Of a DNA stretch of 64,000 nt, positions 15,243-23,525 are shown in pieces (positions within the stretch are counted from its first letter, which is position 1; every line of letters begins with the position of its first letter). The stretch covers positions 868,001 through 932,000 of the forward strand of contig OZ257133.1 of assembly GCA_965279135.1 (NCBI GenBank), in the 5' to 3' direction. The DNA is from Croceimicrobium sp965279135. Lineage in GTDB: Bacteria > Bacteroidota > Bacteroidia > Flavobacteriales > Schleiferiaceae. Position numbers and translations under genes: made by a program. The notes under the pieces are model-generated. The model saw only the letters and a list, made by a program, of their open reading frames with translations, had not been told where the DNA came from and did no database searches.

Positions 15243-16781
15243 TTGAAAGACATTGCGGTAAAAATAAAGCTAGTATACCTTCCCTTCTTAGCGGTCTCTA
15301 TAGGCACTATTCTTTTTTACAACCTGTTCAGGTGGACTTTCGACCTTAAACTCGGAATTCTTCCATTAAAAGAAGACTTACTCAATTTTTGGATTCCTTT
15401 CATCTTTCCCTGGATACCGGTTTTGATTTGGTTGAGAAGGAGAATTCGAATTTTGAGTGTAAAAGGCAAAATGGACAATGGGCATTTCGGATATCAGTTT
15501 GCAATGGCCGCTGCCATAGTTGCTCCCATAATTGTGAGCCAGAACTATATTCAAAAAGCTTCTTTCAGCTTAATATCAATTACACATCCTTCTGAAACCA
15601 ATAGTTATATCAACGAAAAGTACTTTGACATCAACTCTTTTCGAATTGATAAAATCGAAAGTTTACCATATGTAACGGCCAGGAGTTCAGGTAGAAATAA
15701 TGAGGATCTTGACTATTATTTGTATCTCGCTTGCCCTTTTGAGAATTCAGGTAATGTTTGGTATGGAGTTGAGTATCGAAGGAATTTAAGCAACCGTATT
15801 AGTGATGAAAGAAAGGATTCTGAATACAGGAGTTTCATAAAGGAATCTGAACGAGAGTTTGGTATTTATGATTTTCAAAAAGTGAGATACTTTGAAAAGC
15901 TGGGTTATTCGGATCATTGGGATGGTTTTATAGAGGCAATTAAGAAAAAGCATCCTAGTGTAAATGAGGAGAAACAGATCATTCTGGTTCCTAAATCTGA
16001 CATTTTTGAGAATAGGCTAGGAAATACCTTTTTATGGATTTTTGGCTCTTTCGGAATTGGGGCCATTGTGCTTTTCTTAATGGTGGTCATTCCAGATATT
16101 GACGAAAAAGAGCTAAGAGATTATAGAGAAGGCAAGCCATTAAAGGAAGACGTCCTTAAAGATGTTTTGAAGATACTAGACCCGAGAGGACCTAATAATG
16201 CAACTGCAATCCTACTTCTTCCAAACATTGTTGTTTTTGTAGTAATGACTCTCTCAGGCCTGAATATTTTATCACCAACGCCCCAAGAGCTGCTAGAGAT
16301 TGGGGGAAATAGGAGATATGAAGTATTGAATGGAGAGTATTGGAGACTTTTCACTTCAATATTCATCCACGGTGGACTAATTCACCTTATGATGAATTTA
16401 TTCGGTTTGAGTTTAGGAGCGATTCTGTTAGTGGGCATTCTTGGTAGAACTAAGCTAATATTGAGCTATATAGCTTGCGGTATTCTAGCCAGTATTGCGA
16501 GCATTATTTGGCACGAGAACACGGTAAGTGTTGGTGCATCCGGAGCGATTTTTGGCCTTTACGGATTGATTCTAGCATTTACAGTTTTTAAAATTTATCC
16601 AAATCAAATGAGAGGAATAACGTGGGTGTTTCTGGGGCTTTTTGCAGGAGTAAGTTTGCTATTTGGAGTTTCAGGCGGAATTGATAATGCTGCTCATGTT
16701 GGTGGGCTGATTAGCGGATTTGCAATTGGTTGTATTCTGATATTAACCAATAAGGAACAACTACAAGGGAAGGGAAGCTGA
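15243..16781 (+). CDS. Rhomboid-family intramembrane serine protease with a long N-terminal extension
   Basis: The C-terminal third of this 512-aa protein (about residues 325-505) is a complete rhomboid domain. It has HGGLIHLMMNLFGL, the catalytic serine in GASGAIFGLYG (Ser433) and the catalytic histidine in AAHVGG (His485). It cuts transmembrane substrates. The first 320 residues are unusual: about three hydrophobic segments enclose a 140-residue soluble loop. The start is a TTG at 15243 that gives LKDIAVKIKLVYLPFLAV; no better ATG precedes the first membrane segment. Substrate not predictable. Confidence 0.88.
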   Translation: MKDIAVKIKLVYLPFLAVSIGTILFYNLFRWTFDLKLGILPLKEDLLNFWIPFIFPWIPVLIWLRRRIRILSVKGKMDNGHFGYQFAMAAAIVAPIIVSQNYIQKASFSLISITHPSETNSYINEKYFDINSFRIDKIESLPYVTARSSGRNNEDLDYYLYLACPFENSGNVWYGVEYRRNLSNRISDERKDSEYRSFIKESEREFGIYDFQKVRYFEKLGYSDHWDGFIEAIKKKHPSVNEEKQIILVPKSDIFENRLGNTFLWIFGSFGIGAIVLFLMVVIPDIDEKELRDYREGKPLKEDVLKDVLKILDPRGPNNATAILLLPNIVVFVVMTLSGLNILSPTPQELLEIGGNRRYEVLNGEYWRLFTSIFIHGGLIHLMMNLFGLSLGAILLVGILGRTKLILSYIACGILASIASIIWHENTVSVGASGAIFGLYGLILAFTVFKIYPNQMRGITWVFLGLFAGVSLLFGVSGGIDNAAHVGGLISGFAIGCILILTNKEQLQGKGS

Positions 16782-16890
16782 GAAGACGAACAGTGCTGAC
16801 ATCCTGCTACATGCAGCAGCAATAGATTCCCAATTTTACTGGACAGCTTCTTCTTGTAATTTAGCTCGCTATTCCACCGGGGGGAATGGC

Positions 16891-16917
16891 AAAAGCTAAA
16901 GCCGCCTTGAGCTTTTT
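16891..16917 (-). terminator. Terminator at the end of the beta-propeller gene
   Basis: On the minus strand AAAAAGCT...AGCTTTT flanks a short GC-containing loop (CAAGGCGGCTTT region). The hairpin overlaps the stop of the beta-propeller gene and lies in the convergent gap with the rhomboid gene, so it can serve either side. Confidence 0.5.
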
Positions 16918-17833
16918 AATCAAATTCCAACTCATACTTAATCTTCTTGTTTCCGGCAACGATAAGCAGGTTGGGACCGACATGACCTTTACCGGGAATG
17001 AAACCTACTTCCATTACATACATTTTTTTATTGGCGAAGAATATTCCGGTGGGGAAATAGTGTTCTGGACTTTGGTAGAGGATTTTATCGCGGCCATTAG
17101 AGCGAACTTCATGTACGGCTCGATGTGCACTTTCACAATACACTACATTACCTTTTGGCGAGACTGTCATGCCATAAATCAAACTATGGCTTCGCTCTTT
17201 ATATACCGGAGCTTCAGGTTCTTTAGCAAAAACATGACAATGAATCTGTTTCAACTCACTTCCCTCTTTCCAGGAGTAAATACTGCCTTCATTAGCATAG
17301 GCATCACTAATCCAAAGTTCACCTTGCGGTCCATAGGTTGTGGTACATAACCTCTCGAATTGATGATCCAAAGCCAGCCTTGTTTCTCGGCTTTTTAGGT
17401 TCCGTACCCTTAGTTTGTTTTCGTGCGGGTAGTAGACTTTTGATTCTTGATTGTCGTACAGGACATTTCCACCGAAGAATACATCATAGTCTTCAGAATA
17501 AAGCAGGGTATCGATATGGCCGTTTTTAGTTTGATAACGAATCAGGCAGTTTTGTCCATCGCCCATAATTTCTCCGTCGATCCAAAGTTGGGTGCCTATA
17601 TATAGATTATCTGCATCATCAATTTGCAAGGAATGTGCATGAAAGTTCCCCTTGATCAAGGCCCTTAAGTCTCGGCTATCAGGGTCGAAACGCCATAAGG
17701 TGCCATTGTGGTGAAGCACATCGACGAAATAGATGAGTCCCTTGCTATCCACTACCATGCCCCAACTGGGGTGAGCATTGCTGGCAGAAAAACTCATGAA
17801 TAGGATTAAGGTAAAAGCGATTTTACGTATCAT
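16916..17833 (-). CDS. Secreted SMP-30/NHL-type beta-propeller protein
   Basis: From the ATG at 17833 (MIRKIAFTLILFMSFSASNA) the protein has a clean signal peptide and 305 aa. The body is a series of beta-propeller blades marked by repeated phrases such as SKGLIYFVDV, ADNLYIGTQL, QGELWISDAY and KGNVVYCESA, as in SMP-30/gluconolactonase and NHL-type proteins. An in-frame ATG at 17854 would add seven residues and overlap the upstream gene by 20 nt; the signal peptide favours 17833. It follows the haem-binding gene by one base and is probably its partner. Ligand or enzymatic activity is not visible. Confidence 0.72.
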   Translation of the reverse strand: MIRKIAFTLILFMSFSASNAHPSWGMVVDSKGLIYFVDVLHHNGTLWRFDPDSRDLRALIKGNFHAHSLQIDDADNLYIGTQLWIDGEIMGDGQNCLIRYQTKNGHIDTLLYSEDYDVFFGGNVLYDNQESKVYYPHENKLRVRNLKSRETRLALDHQFERLCTTTYGPQGELWISDAYANEGSIYSWKEGSELKQIHCHVFAKEPEAPVYKERSHSLIYGMTVSPKGNVVYCESAHRAVHEVRSNGRDKILYQSPEHYFPTGIFFANKKMYVMEVGFIPGKGHVGPNLLIVAGNKKIKYELEFD

Positions 17834-17834
17834 T

Positions 17835-18680
17835 TTAATAGGTATTAAAGTCATATTCTAGAATGGAATCATGAGAATGAAATAGTTCATAATCTTGAAA
17901 TGTGTTGAGGTCCTTGTAGATCAGCCGATGGTGGTCTTCAATCAGAATGCAGTAGAAAATACCAGGCGGGGCATTACTGAGAAATGCCCCATAAACTGCA
18001 GGACTGTTTTGTGAAATAGGGACATATTCCTCCTCAGGATTTTCTGCATAAAAGAGCTGTGATCCCTTGGATTCATTGGCCTTTACCAATTTTAATAGTT
18101 CAGAAGGGTAAAGCTGAATAGTACGACCTGTACCCTTATTTCCAATCGAAAAGATGGAGTCTTTTCGACTGGTTTTAATTCTAAGCTTTTGACCTTGGAA
18201 GGTCTGTTTTATTAGTGCCGCTTTTAACCGGCTCAATTCAGTCGCGAGTACTTGAATTAATTGCTCTTTGTCATTTTTGTTGAGTCGCGCTTCGGGATGA
18301 AGTAGGGTATAACTACTCAAAGGCATTTCATTCCTTTTTATACTATGGATCATCTGTCGACAATGATTGAACCTTTCCGTTAGGGATAGATGCTGCCACT
18401 CGCTCAAATTGAGTTCAGATCGCCCATGTTTAATATGATCGGTAATGAAAATGGAGGCGGGGAAGAATTGTGCATAGAATGGGATTCGACTTTCATAACT
18501 ATGACAATCGAAGCAGGCCGTTTTTAAGAGCTGCAAACTGTTAGTGTTAAAAGGAAGTTTAGTGCCTGGTCCCGGTTCCGGATTCTTACTTTCCAAATCC
18601 CAGGTCCACCTTCCTAAAAGCCAGGATGATAGAAGGAGGCCAGCAAGAATGAGTATTCGTTTTTTGTATCTCAAAATCAA
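17835..18680 (-). CDS. Membrane-anchored haem-binding (CxxCH) domain protein
   Basis: This 281-aa protein has one N-terminal membrane anchor (ILILAGLLLSSWLLGRW). A c-type haem attachment motif CFDCH follows (Cys56, Cys59, His60) inside the sequence FDCHSYESRIPFY, the hallmark of the periplasmic haem-binding domain found in many Bacteroidota. The C-terminal 120 residues form a separate beta-rich region without a known motif. A single haem suggests electron transfer or redox sensing. It is tightly coupled with the secreted beta-propeller gene. Confidence 0.78.
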   Translation of the reverse strand: MILRYKKRILILAGLLLSSWLLGRWTWDLESKNPEPGPGTKLPFNTNSLQLLKTACFDCHSYESRIPFYAQFFPASIFITDHIKHGRSELNLSEWQHLSLTERFNHCRQMIHSIKRNEMPLSSYTLLHPEARLNKNDKEQLIQVLATELSRLKAALIKQTFQGQKLRIKTSRKDSIFSIGNKGTGRTIQLYPSELLKLVKANESKGSQLFYAENPEEEYVPISQNSPAVYGAFLSNAPPGIFYCILIEDHHRLIYKDLNTFQDYELFHSHDSILEYDFNTY

Positions 18681-18753
18681 ATCTTTCCTCCGAAAGTAGA
18701 GGGTCCAGAAAGGCCATTCCAGCTTTGTAGACCACGGTCTGGATTTTGTAGAT

Positions 18754-18767
18754 CGATAAGCTTATCG
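18754..18767. promoter_or_regulatory. Perfect 14-bp palindrome upstream of the LytS-like gene
   Basis: CGATAAGCTTATCG is a perfect palindrome 107 nt before the histidine kinase start, in the divergent gap with the haem-protein gene. It has the form of a dimeric regulator site, but no regulator can be assigned. Confidence 0.35.
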
Positions 18768-18873
18768 GTATAAAAACTTCCTTTTTTCAGCGATAGGTCG
18801 GCAAAAAGCCTGGCTTGGTCTACATAGCCCTTCAAATAGCTTATACTCTTTTAAATCTTCTCATATTTAAAGG

Positions 18874-19881
18874 ATGAAGTCTAAGCTGGGCCTACATATC
18901 CTTTTCTGGCTAGCCTATATTCTCTTGGAGATACTGGCCAATTACTTTCATTATCGCCCGGATGAATGGCCAAAGCTATTACTGGATATAGCTCAGTATT
19001 TGCCCTTAATAATGCTTTCAACCTACTTCCTCTATTTATGGGCTATTCCTCGTTTTATGAAGGATCGCAATACATTGCCTTTGTTGCTTTCCTTTAGTGC
19101 ATTATTGGCTTTGATATACACCGGGCGCTACCTATGGGCCTTATACGATTTTAACCTTGGTGGCACCCGGATCGATCTTTTACCTTGGTCAAAAGTGGTA
19201 AAGAGTGTGATTCGTGATTTGGGTATGGTTGCTTTAATGAGCGGTATACTTTTCATCAAAGACTGGAGTCAAAAAGAAGGGGAATTAAGAGAGATTAAGC
19301 GCATCAACGCAGAGCAAAGATTAGAGTTGGTCATTCAGCAATTGCAACCCCATTTCTTATTCAATACTATCAATAATATCTACAGCTTAATTCAAGCGGG
19401 ATCAAAGCAAGGGGCCGAAAGTCTGCTTCAACTTTCAGATGTTTTAGAGTACTTTCTGCATACCGAAGTTTCTCAATTGGTTAGTTGGGAGAAAGAGAAA
19501 CTATTGGCTCAAAAGTATATTGAATTGCATCGCTTAAAGTATCGGGATCGGTTGGATCTGCAATGGGAGGATCATTTGGACGGGGAAACCGATTTTCCTC
19601 CCTTTGTATTGATTTGCCTTTTGGAGAATGCATTTAAACATGGCGGTTTTCAGTCTCAACGTTTTCAGTTAATTATTAGACTTAGTAGGGAGGAGGGACG
19701 AATAGTTTTGGCGGTTGAGAATTCGGTATCTGATGAGGAGGAGACCCTTGAGTTGAAGCAGAGAGGTAATCAGCTTTTAAAAGAATTGTTGTCGCTACAT
19801 TTTGGGGCTGGTTATAGGCTTGTCTCAGATCGAGCCGCCAAATCCTATAGCACAAAAATCATCTGGAATGGAAAGGCATAA
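18874..19881 (+). CDS. LytS/YehU-type sensor histidine kinase
   Basis: A 335-aa protein with four hydrophobic segments in its first 130 residues and a His-kinase domain of the LytS type. The H-box is LQPHFLFNTINNI (His160), and an N-box-like LICLLENAFKHGG sits near residue 250. The C-terminal ATPase part is short, as usual for this family. It phosphorylates the LytTR response regulator encoded immediately after with a 14-nt overlap. The first segments probably sense membrane or cell-wall state. Identification of the pair is firm; the signal is unknown. Confidence 0.9.
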   Translation: MKSKLGLHILFWLAYILLEILANYFHYRPDEWPKLLLDIAQYLPLIMLSTYFLYLWAIPRFMKDRNTLPLLLSFSALLALIYTGRYLWALYDFNLGGTRIDLLPWSKVVKSVIRDLGMVALMSGILFIKDWSQKEGELREIKRINAEQRLELVIQQLQPHFLFNTINNIYSLIQAGSKQGAESLLQLSDVLEYFLHTEVSQLVSWEKEKLLAQKYIELHRLKYRDRLDLQWEDHLDGETDFPPFVLICLLENAFKHGGFQSQRFQLIIRLSREEGRIVLAVENSVSDEEETLELKQRGNQLLKELLSLHFGAGYRLVSDRAAKSYSTKIIWNGKA

Positions 19882-20521
19882 GATCATAATTGTAGATGAT
19901 GAACCGCTTGCACAAGAGCTATTAGAGCGATATGTTGCGGATTTCAGTTCTCTGGAACATGCTGGTAGTTTTTCATCTGCAATCGAAGCCTTGAATTTTT
20001 TAAGAACCGGAACGGCAGATATCATTTGTTTGGATATCAAAATGCCCGGATTAAGCGGAATAGATTTAGCCAAGCTCCTTGACCCTAAAAGACTGGTTGT
20101 TTTCACCACGGCACATCGCCAGTTCGCGCCAGAGGCATTTGAGGTTCAGGCCGTAGATTACCTTCTAAAACCAATTAGCTTTAGTCGTTTTTCCCAGGCG
20201 ATAGAACGTTGTCAAAGCCGAATTAAAAACCGGAGTCAGAGTGAAAAGGTCGTTATCCGTGCGGAAAGACGCGACTTCCTTTTGGAACCACGAGACATTT
20301 ACTATGCTGAAGGGATAAAAGACTATACCCGCTTTCACACTAAGGAAGGTCGCCTATTAAGTCGTGGGTCTTTGGGGGTTTTTCTTTCTCAACCTGCATT
20401 TACCTTTCTAAGACGCATTCACCGTTCCTATGCCATAAACCCCCAGCATGTTAATGCTCAAAACAACTCTGAAATACAAATTGGAGAGGTAATTCTACCA
20501 GTGGGACAAAAGTACCGTTAG
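19868..20521 (+). CDS. LytTR-family response regulator
   Basis: The 217-aa protein starts MERHKIIIVDDEPLAQELLE, a receiver domain with acidic pair DDE near residues 9-11 and phospho-acceptor Asp56 in CLDIKMPG. A C-terminal LytTR DNA-binding domain runs from about 120 to 217 and contains FLRRIHRSYAINPQHV. I chose the ATG at 19868, inside the end of the kinase gene, over an upstream in-frame ATG at 19802, because the receiver fold begins there. It is translationally coupled to the kinase. Target genes not identified; the copA gene that follows has its own promoter-like box. Confidence 0.9.
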   Translation: MERHKIIIVDDEPLAQELLERYVADFSSLEHAGSFSSAIEALNFLRTGTADIICLDIKMPGLSGIDLAKLLDPKRLVVFTTAHRQFAPEAFEVQAVDYLLKPISFSRFSQAIERCQSRIKNRSQSEKVVIRAERRDFLLEPRDIYYAEGIKDYTRFHTKEGRLLSRGSLGVFLSQPAFTFLRRIHRSYAINPQHVNAQNNSEIQIGEVILPVGQKYR

Positions 20522-20538
20522 TATTTAGTCTGAATGTT

Positions 20539-20546
20539 GACCTTTG
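20539..20546 (+). promoter_or_regulatory. -7-like box 4 nt before the copA start
   Basis: GACCTTTG resembles TAnnTTTG with one mismatch and is followed after 4 nt by the ATG of copA. No convincing -33 TTTG is seen at the expected distance, which would overlap the end of the response-regulator gene. Confidence 0.35.
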
Positions 20547-20550
20547 CTTC

Positions 20551-22758
20551 ATGACTAGCTCATCGAAAACGGCAACTTTCCCAGTTCAGGGTATGACCTG
20601 CGCTGCATGCGCAAATACCGTAGAGCGAATCTTGCAAAACAAAGACGGTGTTGAGGAGGCTTCTGTAAACTTTGCCGCCCACAAGGCAACGATTAAGTAT
20701 TCAAGCGGAATTAAAGAGCAAGACTTAAAGTCTGCCTTGCAGGAGCTAGGCTACGATTTGGATCTGGATGCGAATCGAAAATCCCAACAAGAGCAAAAGA
20801 AGGCTCAGTATCAGAAAATGCTTCGCGGGACTATTTGGTCCTTTGTTTTCAGTTTTCCCGTCTTTACCATTGGAATGTTTTTCCCAAGCTGGGAGCCTGG
20901 GTCTATGGTATCCGCCTTATTGTCTGTACCCGTGCTTTTCATCTGGGGTTTTCACTTTTATCGAAATGCCTGGAAGCAATTTCGACATGGTCTAGTAAAT
21001 ATGGATACTCTGGTGGCCTTGAGCACTGGTATTGCTTTTGGCTTTAGCCTTTTCAATACGTTTTATCCGGGTTTTTGGATTCAGAGAGGAATGGAGCCTC
21101 ATGTGTATTATGAAGCTGCAGTCTTGATTGTAAGTTTTGTGAGCCTCGGAAAGACCTTGGAAGAAAGAGCCAAAGTCGCTACTTCCAGGGCTTTAGGGCA
21201 GTTGCTTGATTTACAAAATCCACAGGTCTACCGGGTTTTAGATGATGGTAAGCAAGAAATAATTGATATTGAAGAATTGCAGCCAGGGGATATCGTGAGA
21301 GTTAAGCCAGGAGAAAGTATTGCTATTGATGGACAGGTAATCGATGGTTTTTCGCAGGTTGATGAAAGTATGCTCAGTGGAGAGTTTATGCCTATCAACA
21401 AGACTAAAGACGATCTTGTATATGCCGGAACGATAAACCAAACAGGGTCCTTACTCGTACGCACCCAGAAGCTAGCTGGGGAGACCTTACTCGCACAAAT
21501 TATTCAGAGGGTGGAGGAAGCTCAAGGATCCAAGGCGCCAATTCAGCGCCTCGTTGATCAGATTGCTAAAATCTTCGTGCCTGGCGTGATCCTTATCGCA
21601 ACAATTACCTTTCTGTATTGGAGTATTTGGGGAGGAGAAGAAGCAATATTTACTGCTATTTATACCTCGGTAGCAGTCTTGGTAATTGCCTGTCCATGCG
21701 CCTTGGGGTTGGCTACGCCTACAGCAATCATGGTGGGTATTGGTAAAGGAGCAACCAATAATATTCTGATCCGCGATGCTGAAAGTCTGGAAATCGCACC
21801 TAAGGTAAACGCAATTGTCCTGGATAAAACCGGGACCCTCAGTCAGTCAAAAGCCCGAGTAATTGAATCATATTGGAGAGAGGTAGATCAAGATTCCGCT
21901 CTGCTCTTAGCCCTACAGCAGCTTTCTCAACATCCAATTGCCAATGCCCTGGTGCTGCATCTAAACTCAGGCCAGGTAAACTTACCTCAGCTGGATAATT
22001 TTGAATTGGTAGAAGGAAAGGGGATTAAAGCTAGAGATGAAAGCGGGAAACTCTGGGCCAGCGGGAACGATCGGTTTTTAAGGGACTTTGATTTAAGTGT
22101 AAGTCCGGAATGGTTAAAACGAACAAAGCATGCCGAATCTCAAGGTTTTACGGTGATCTATTTTTTTAATGAAAAAGAGCTCTTGGCTCAATTTATAATC
22201 GGTGATCCACTTAAGGAAGGATCTATGGAGGCTGTAAATACCTTGAAGCAAAAGGGTGTTGAGTTGCATATCCTTACGGGAGATAGAACTGAAGTTGCCG
22301 CCTTTTGGGCGAAGCAATTAGGGATTGAGCACTTTCAAGCAGAAGTCTTACCCCATGAAAAGGGAGACTACATTCAAAAGCTACAAGCCTCAGGTAAAAA
22401 GGTAGCTATGGTGGGAGATGGAATAAATGATTCTGAAGCATTAGCAAAAGCCGATTTGAGTATTGCCATGGGTCATGGTTCCGATATTGCTATAGAGGCA
22501 GCTCAAATCACTTTACTTACCTCAGATCTTCGTGCAATTCCAAAGGCTATGAAGCTATCTCACCAAACAGTGGGTGGAATCCGTCAAAACCTTTTTTGGG
22601 CATTTATCTACAATTTGATTGGGATTCCCCTGGCGGCAGGGGTACTATACAGCTACAATGGATTTCTATTGGATCCTATGATTGCCGGTGCTGCAATGGC
22701 CTTTAGCTCTGTTTCTGTAGTCTTAAACAGTCTTCGATTGAAAATGCAAAAGCTATAA
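20551..22758 (+). CDS. copA: Copper-translocating P1B-type ATPase
   Basis: The 735-aa protein has one N-terminal heavy-metal-binding domain (GMTCAACANTVE, Cys17 and Cys20), a six-to-eight helix membrane domain and an actuator domain with SGEFMP in the TGE position. The metal-transport motif is CPC (Cys381-Pro-Cys383). The phosphorylation site is DKTGTLS (Asp425), with the SQHPIANA motif, GDGIND hinge and a final membrane pair. The CPC motif and this layout indicate Cu(I) export from the cytoplasm. It faces a small CopZ-like gene across a 9-nt gap. Note SGE rather than TGE in the actuator loop. Confidence 0.93.
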   Translation: MTSSSKTATFPVQGMTCAACANTVERILQNKDGVEEASVNFAAHKATIKYSSGIKEQDLKSALQELGYDLDLDANRKSQQEQKKAQYQKMLRGTIWSFVFSFPVFTIGMFFPSWEPGSMVSALLSVPVLFIWGFHFYRNAWKQFRHGLVNMDTLVALSTGIAFGFSLFNTFYPGFWIQRGMEPHVYYEAAVLIVSFVSLGKTLEERAKVATSRALGQLLDLQNPQVYRVLDDGKQEIIDIEELQPGDIVRVKPGESIAIDGQVIDGFSQVDESMLSGEFMPINKTKDDLVYAGTINQTGSLLVRTQKLAGETLLAQIIQRVEEAQGSKAPIQRLVDQIAKIFVPGVILIATITFLYWSIWGGEEAIFTAIYTSVAVLVIACPCALGLATPTAIMVGIGKGATNNILIRDAESLEIAPKVNAIVLDKTGTLSQSKARVIESYWREVDQDSALLLALQQLSQHPIANALVLHLNSGQVNLPQLDNFELVEGKGIKARDESGKLWASGNDRFLRDFDLSVSPEWLKRTKHAESQGFTVIYFFNEKELLAQFIIGDPLKEGSMEAVNTLKQKGVELHILTGDRTEVAAFWAKQLGIEHFQAEVLPHEKGDYIQKLQASGKKVAMVGDGINDSEALAKADLSIAMGHGSDIAIEAAQITLLTSDLRAIPKAMKLSHQTVGGIRQNLFWAFIYNLIGIPLAAGVLYSYNGFLLDPMIAGAAMAFSSVSVVLNSLRLKMQKL

Positions 22759-22766
22759 AGGGTGGA

Positions 22767-22964
22767 CTATTTGCTAATTGAGTGTCCCACTCTTGTGAAT
22801 ATTCCCTCTAATTCATCAAATGAAACCTCGGTTTCAATTTCCAGAGTCTTAATCTGACTATTCAGGTTAACTTGCCAATTTCCTTCTCCTAAAAGACCGT
22901 CAAGACCTTTTCTTATGCTATTTACGCAGCCCTCACATTGCAAGGATGTATCGAATTTCTTCAT
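22767..22964 (-). CDS. Small heavy-metal-associated domain protein, CopZ-like copper chaperone
   Basis: The 65-aa protein is a single ferredoxin-like HMA domain with CEGCVNSI (Cys10, Cys13) near the start. The loop lacks the usual GMxCxxC methionine (LQCEGC), a variant common in Bacteroidota. It would hand copper to CopA, whose gene ends 8 nt away on the other strand. A sequence TAATTTCG, close to a -7 box, lies 4 nt before the start on the minus strand. Confidence 0.85.
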   Translation of the reverse strand: MKKFDTSLQCEGCVNSIRKGLDGLLGEGNWQVNLNSQIKTLEIETEVSFDELEGIFTRVGHSISK

Positions 22965-23015
22965 GCTGCGAAATTAGTTTCTATTCATTTCCATTCTGTT
23001 TTAAAAATGATGTTT

Positions 23016-23522
23016 CTAACTCAAGGCATGTAACTGATTTGGGCTGGAGGCAAGTTTTTCCACCAAATGCCCTATAGCAAAGGGAACACTGTCCATTGAG
23101 TTATTAGGATGCTCATAACCCAGGGAATGGCACCATTCATGCGCGAAATGCCCTGCCAGTCCAGCGGCACTCATCTTTTTGAAATTGCCTCGATAAGTGA
23201 TAATCTTACCGCTATAATGATCAAACTCACCATGGGATAGTTTACTATAGCCATTCACCAATCTGAGCTTTAGATCGATCACTCTTTTTGTTCCAGGTAC
23301 CGCTTTGATTTCCTCAGCATTCCTGATGGTATCTAAAACATCAAGCCCACTGATTCCATTAAACTGATTGCCACTTTTTCCCTCATAATTCAGAACCCGG
23401 TTGCTAAAGGCATGGCTATTAATGGCTCCCTTCATTAAGTTCAGAACCTTGGTGGTATAAACCTTCTCCTCCTTATAAAAAGTAGGATCGAAGTTGACTT
23501 TAAGTTGGAGTTGTAAGGGCAT
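23016..23522 (-). CDS. Protein with a metzincin-type zinc motif (hypothetical peptidase)
   Basis: The 168-aa protein carries HEWCHSLGYEH (His128, Glu129, His132, Gly135, His138), an exact HExxHxxGxxH metzincin motif. A methionine (Met143) follows soon after, although a normal Met-turn is farther away. There is no signal peptide, so it may act in the cytoplasm or rely on another export route. It lies 3 nt after the LpxR-like gene and is probably co-expressed. The family is not recognised; the short length is near the lower limit for a metzincin domain. Confidence 0.65.
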   Translation of the reverse strand: MPLQLQLKVNFDPTFYKEEKVYTTKVLNLMKGAINSHAFSNRVLNYEGKSGNQFNGISGLDVLDTIRNAEEIKAVPGTKRVIDLKLRLVNGYSKLSHGEFDHYSGKIITYRGNFKKMSAAGLAGHFAHEWCHSLGYEHPNNSMDSVPFAIGHLVEKLASSPNQLHALS

Positions 23523-23525
23523 GTG

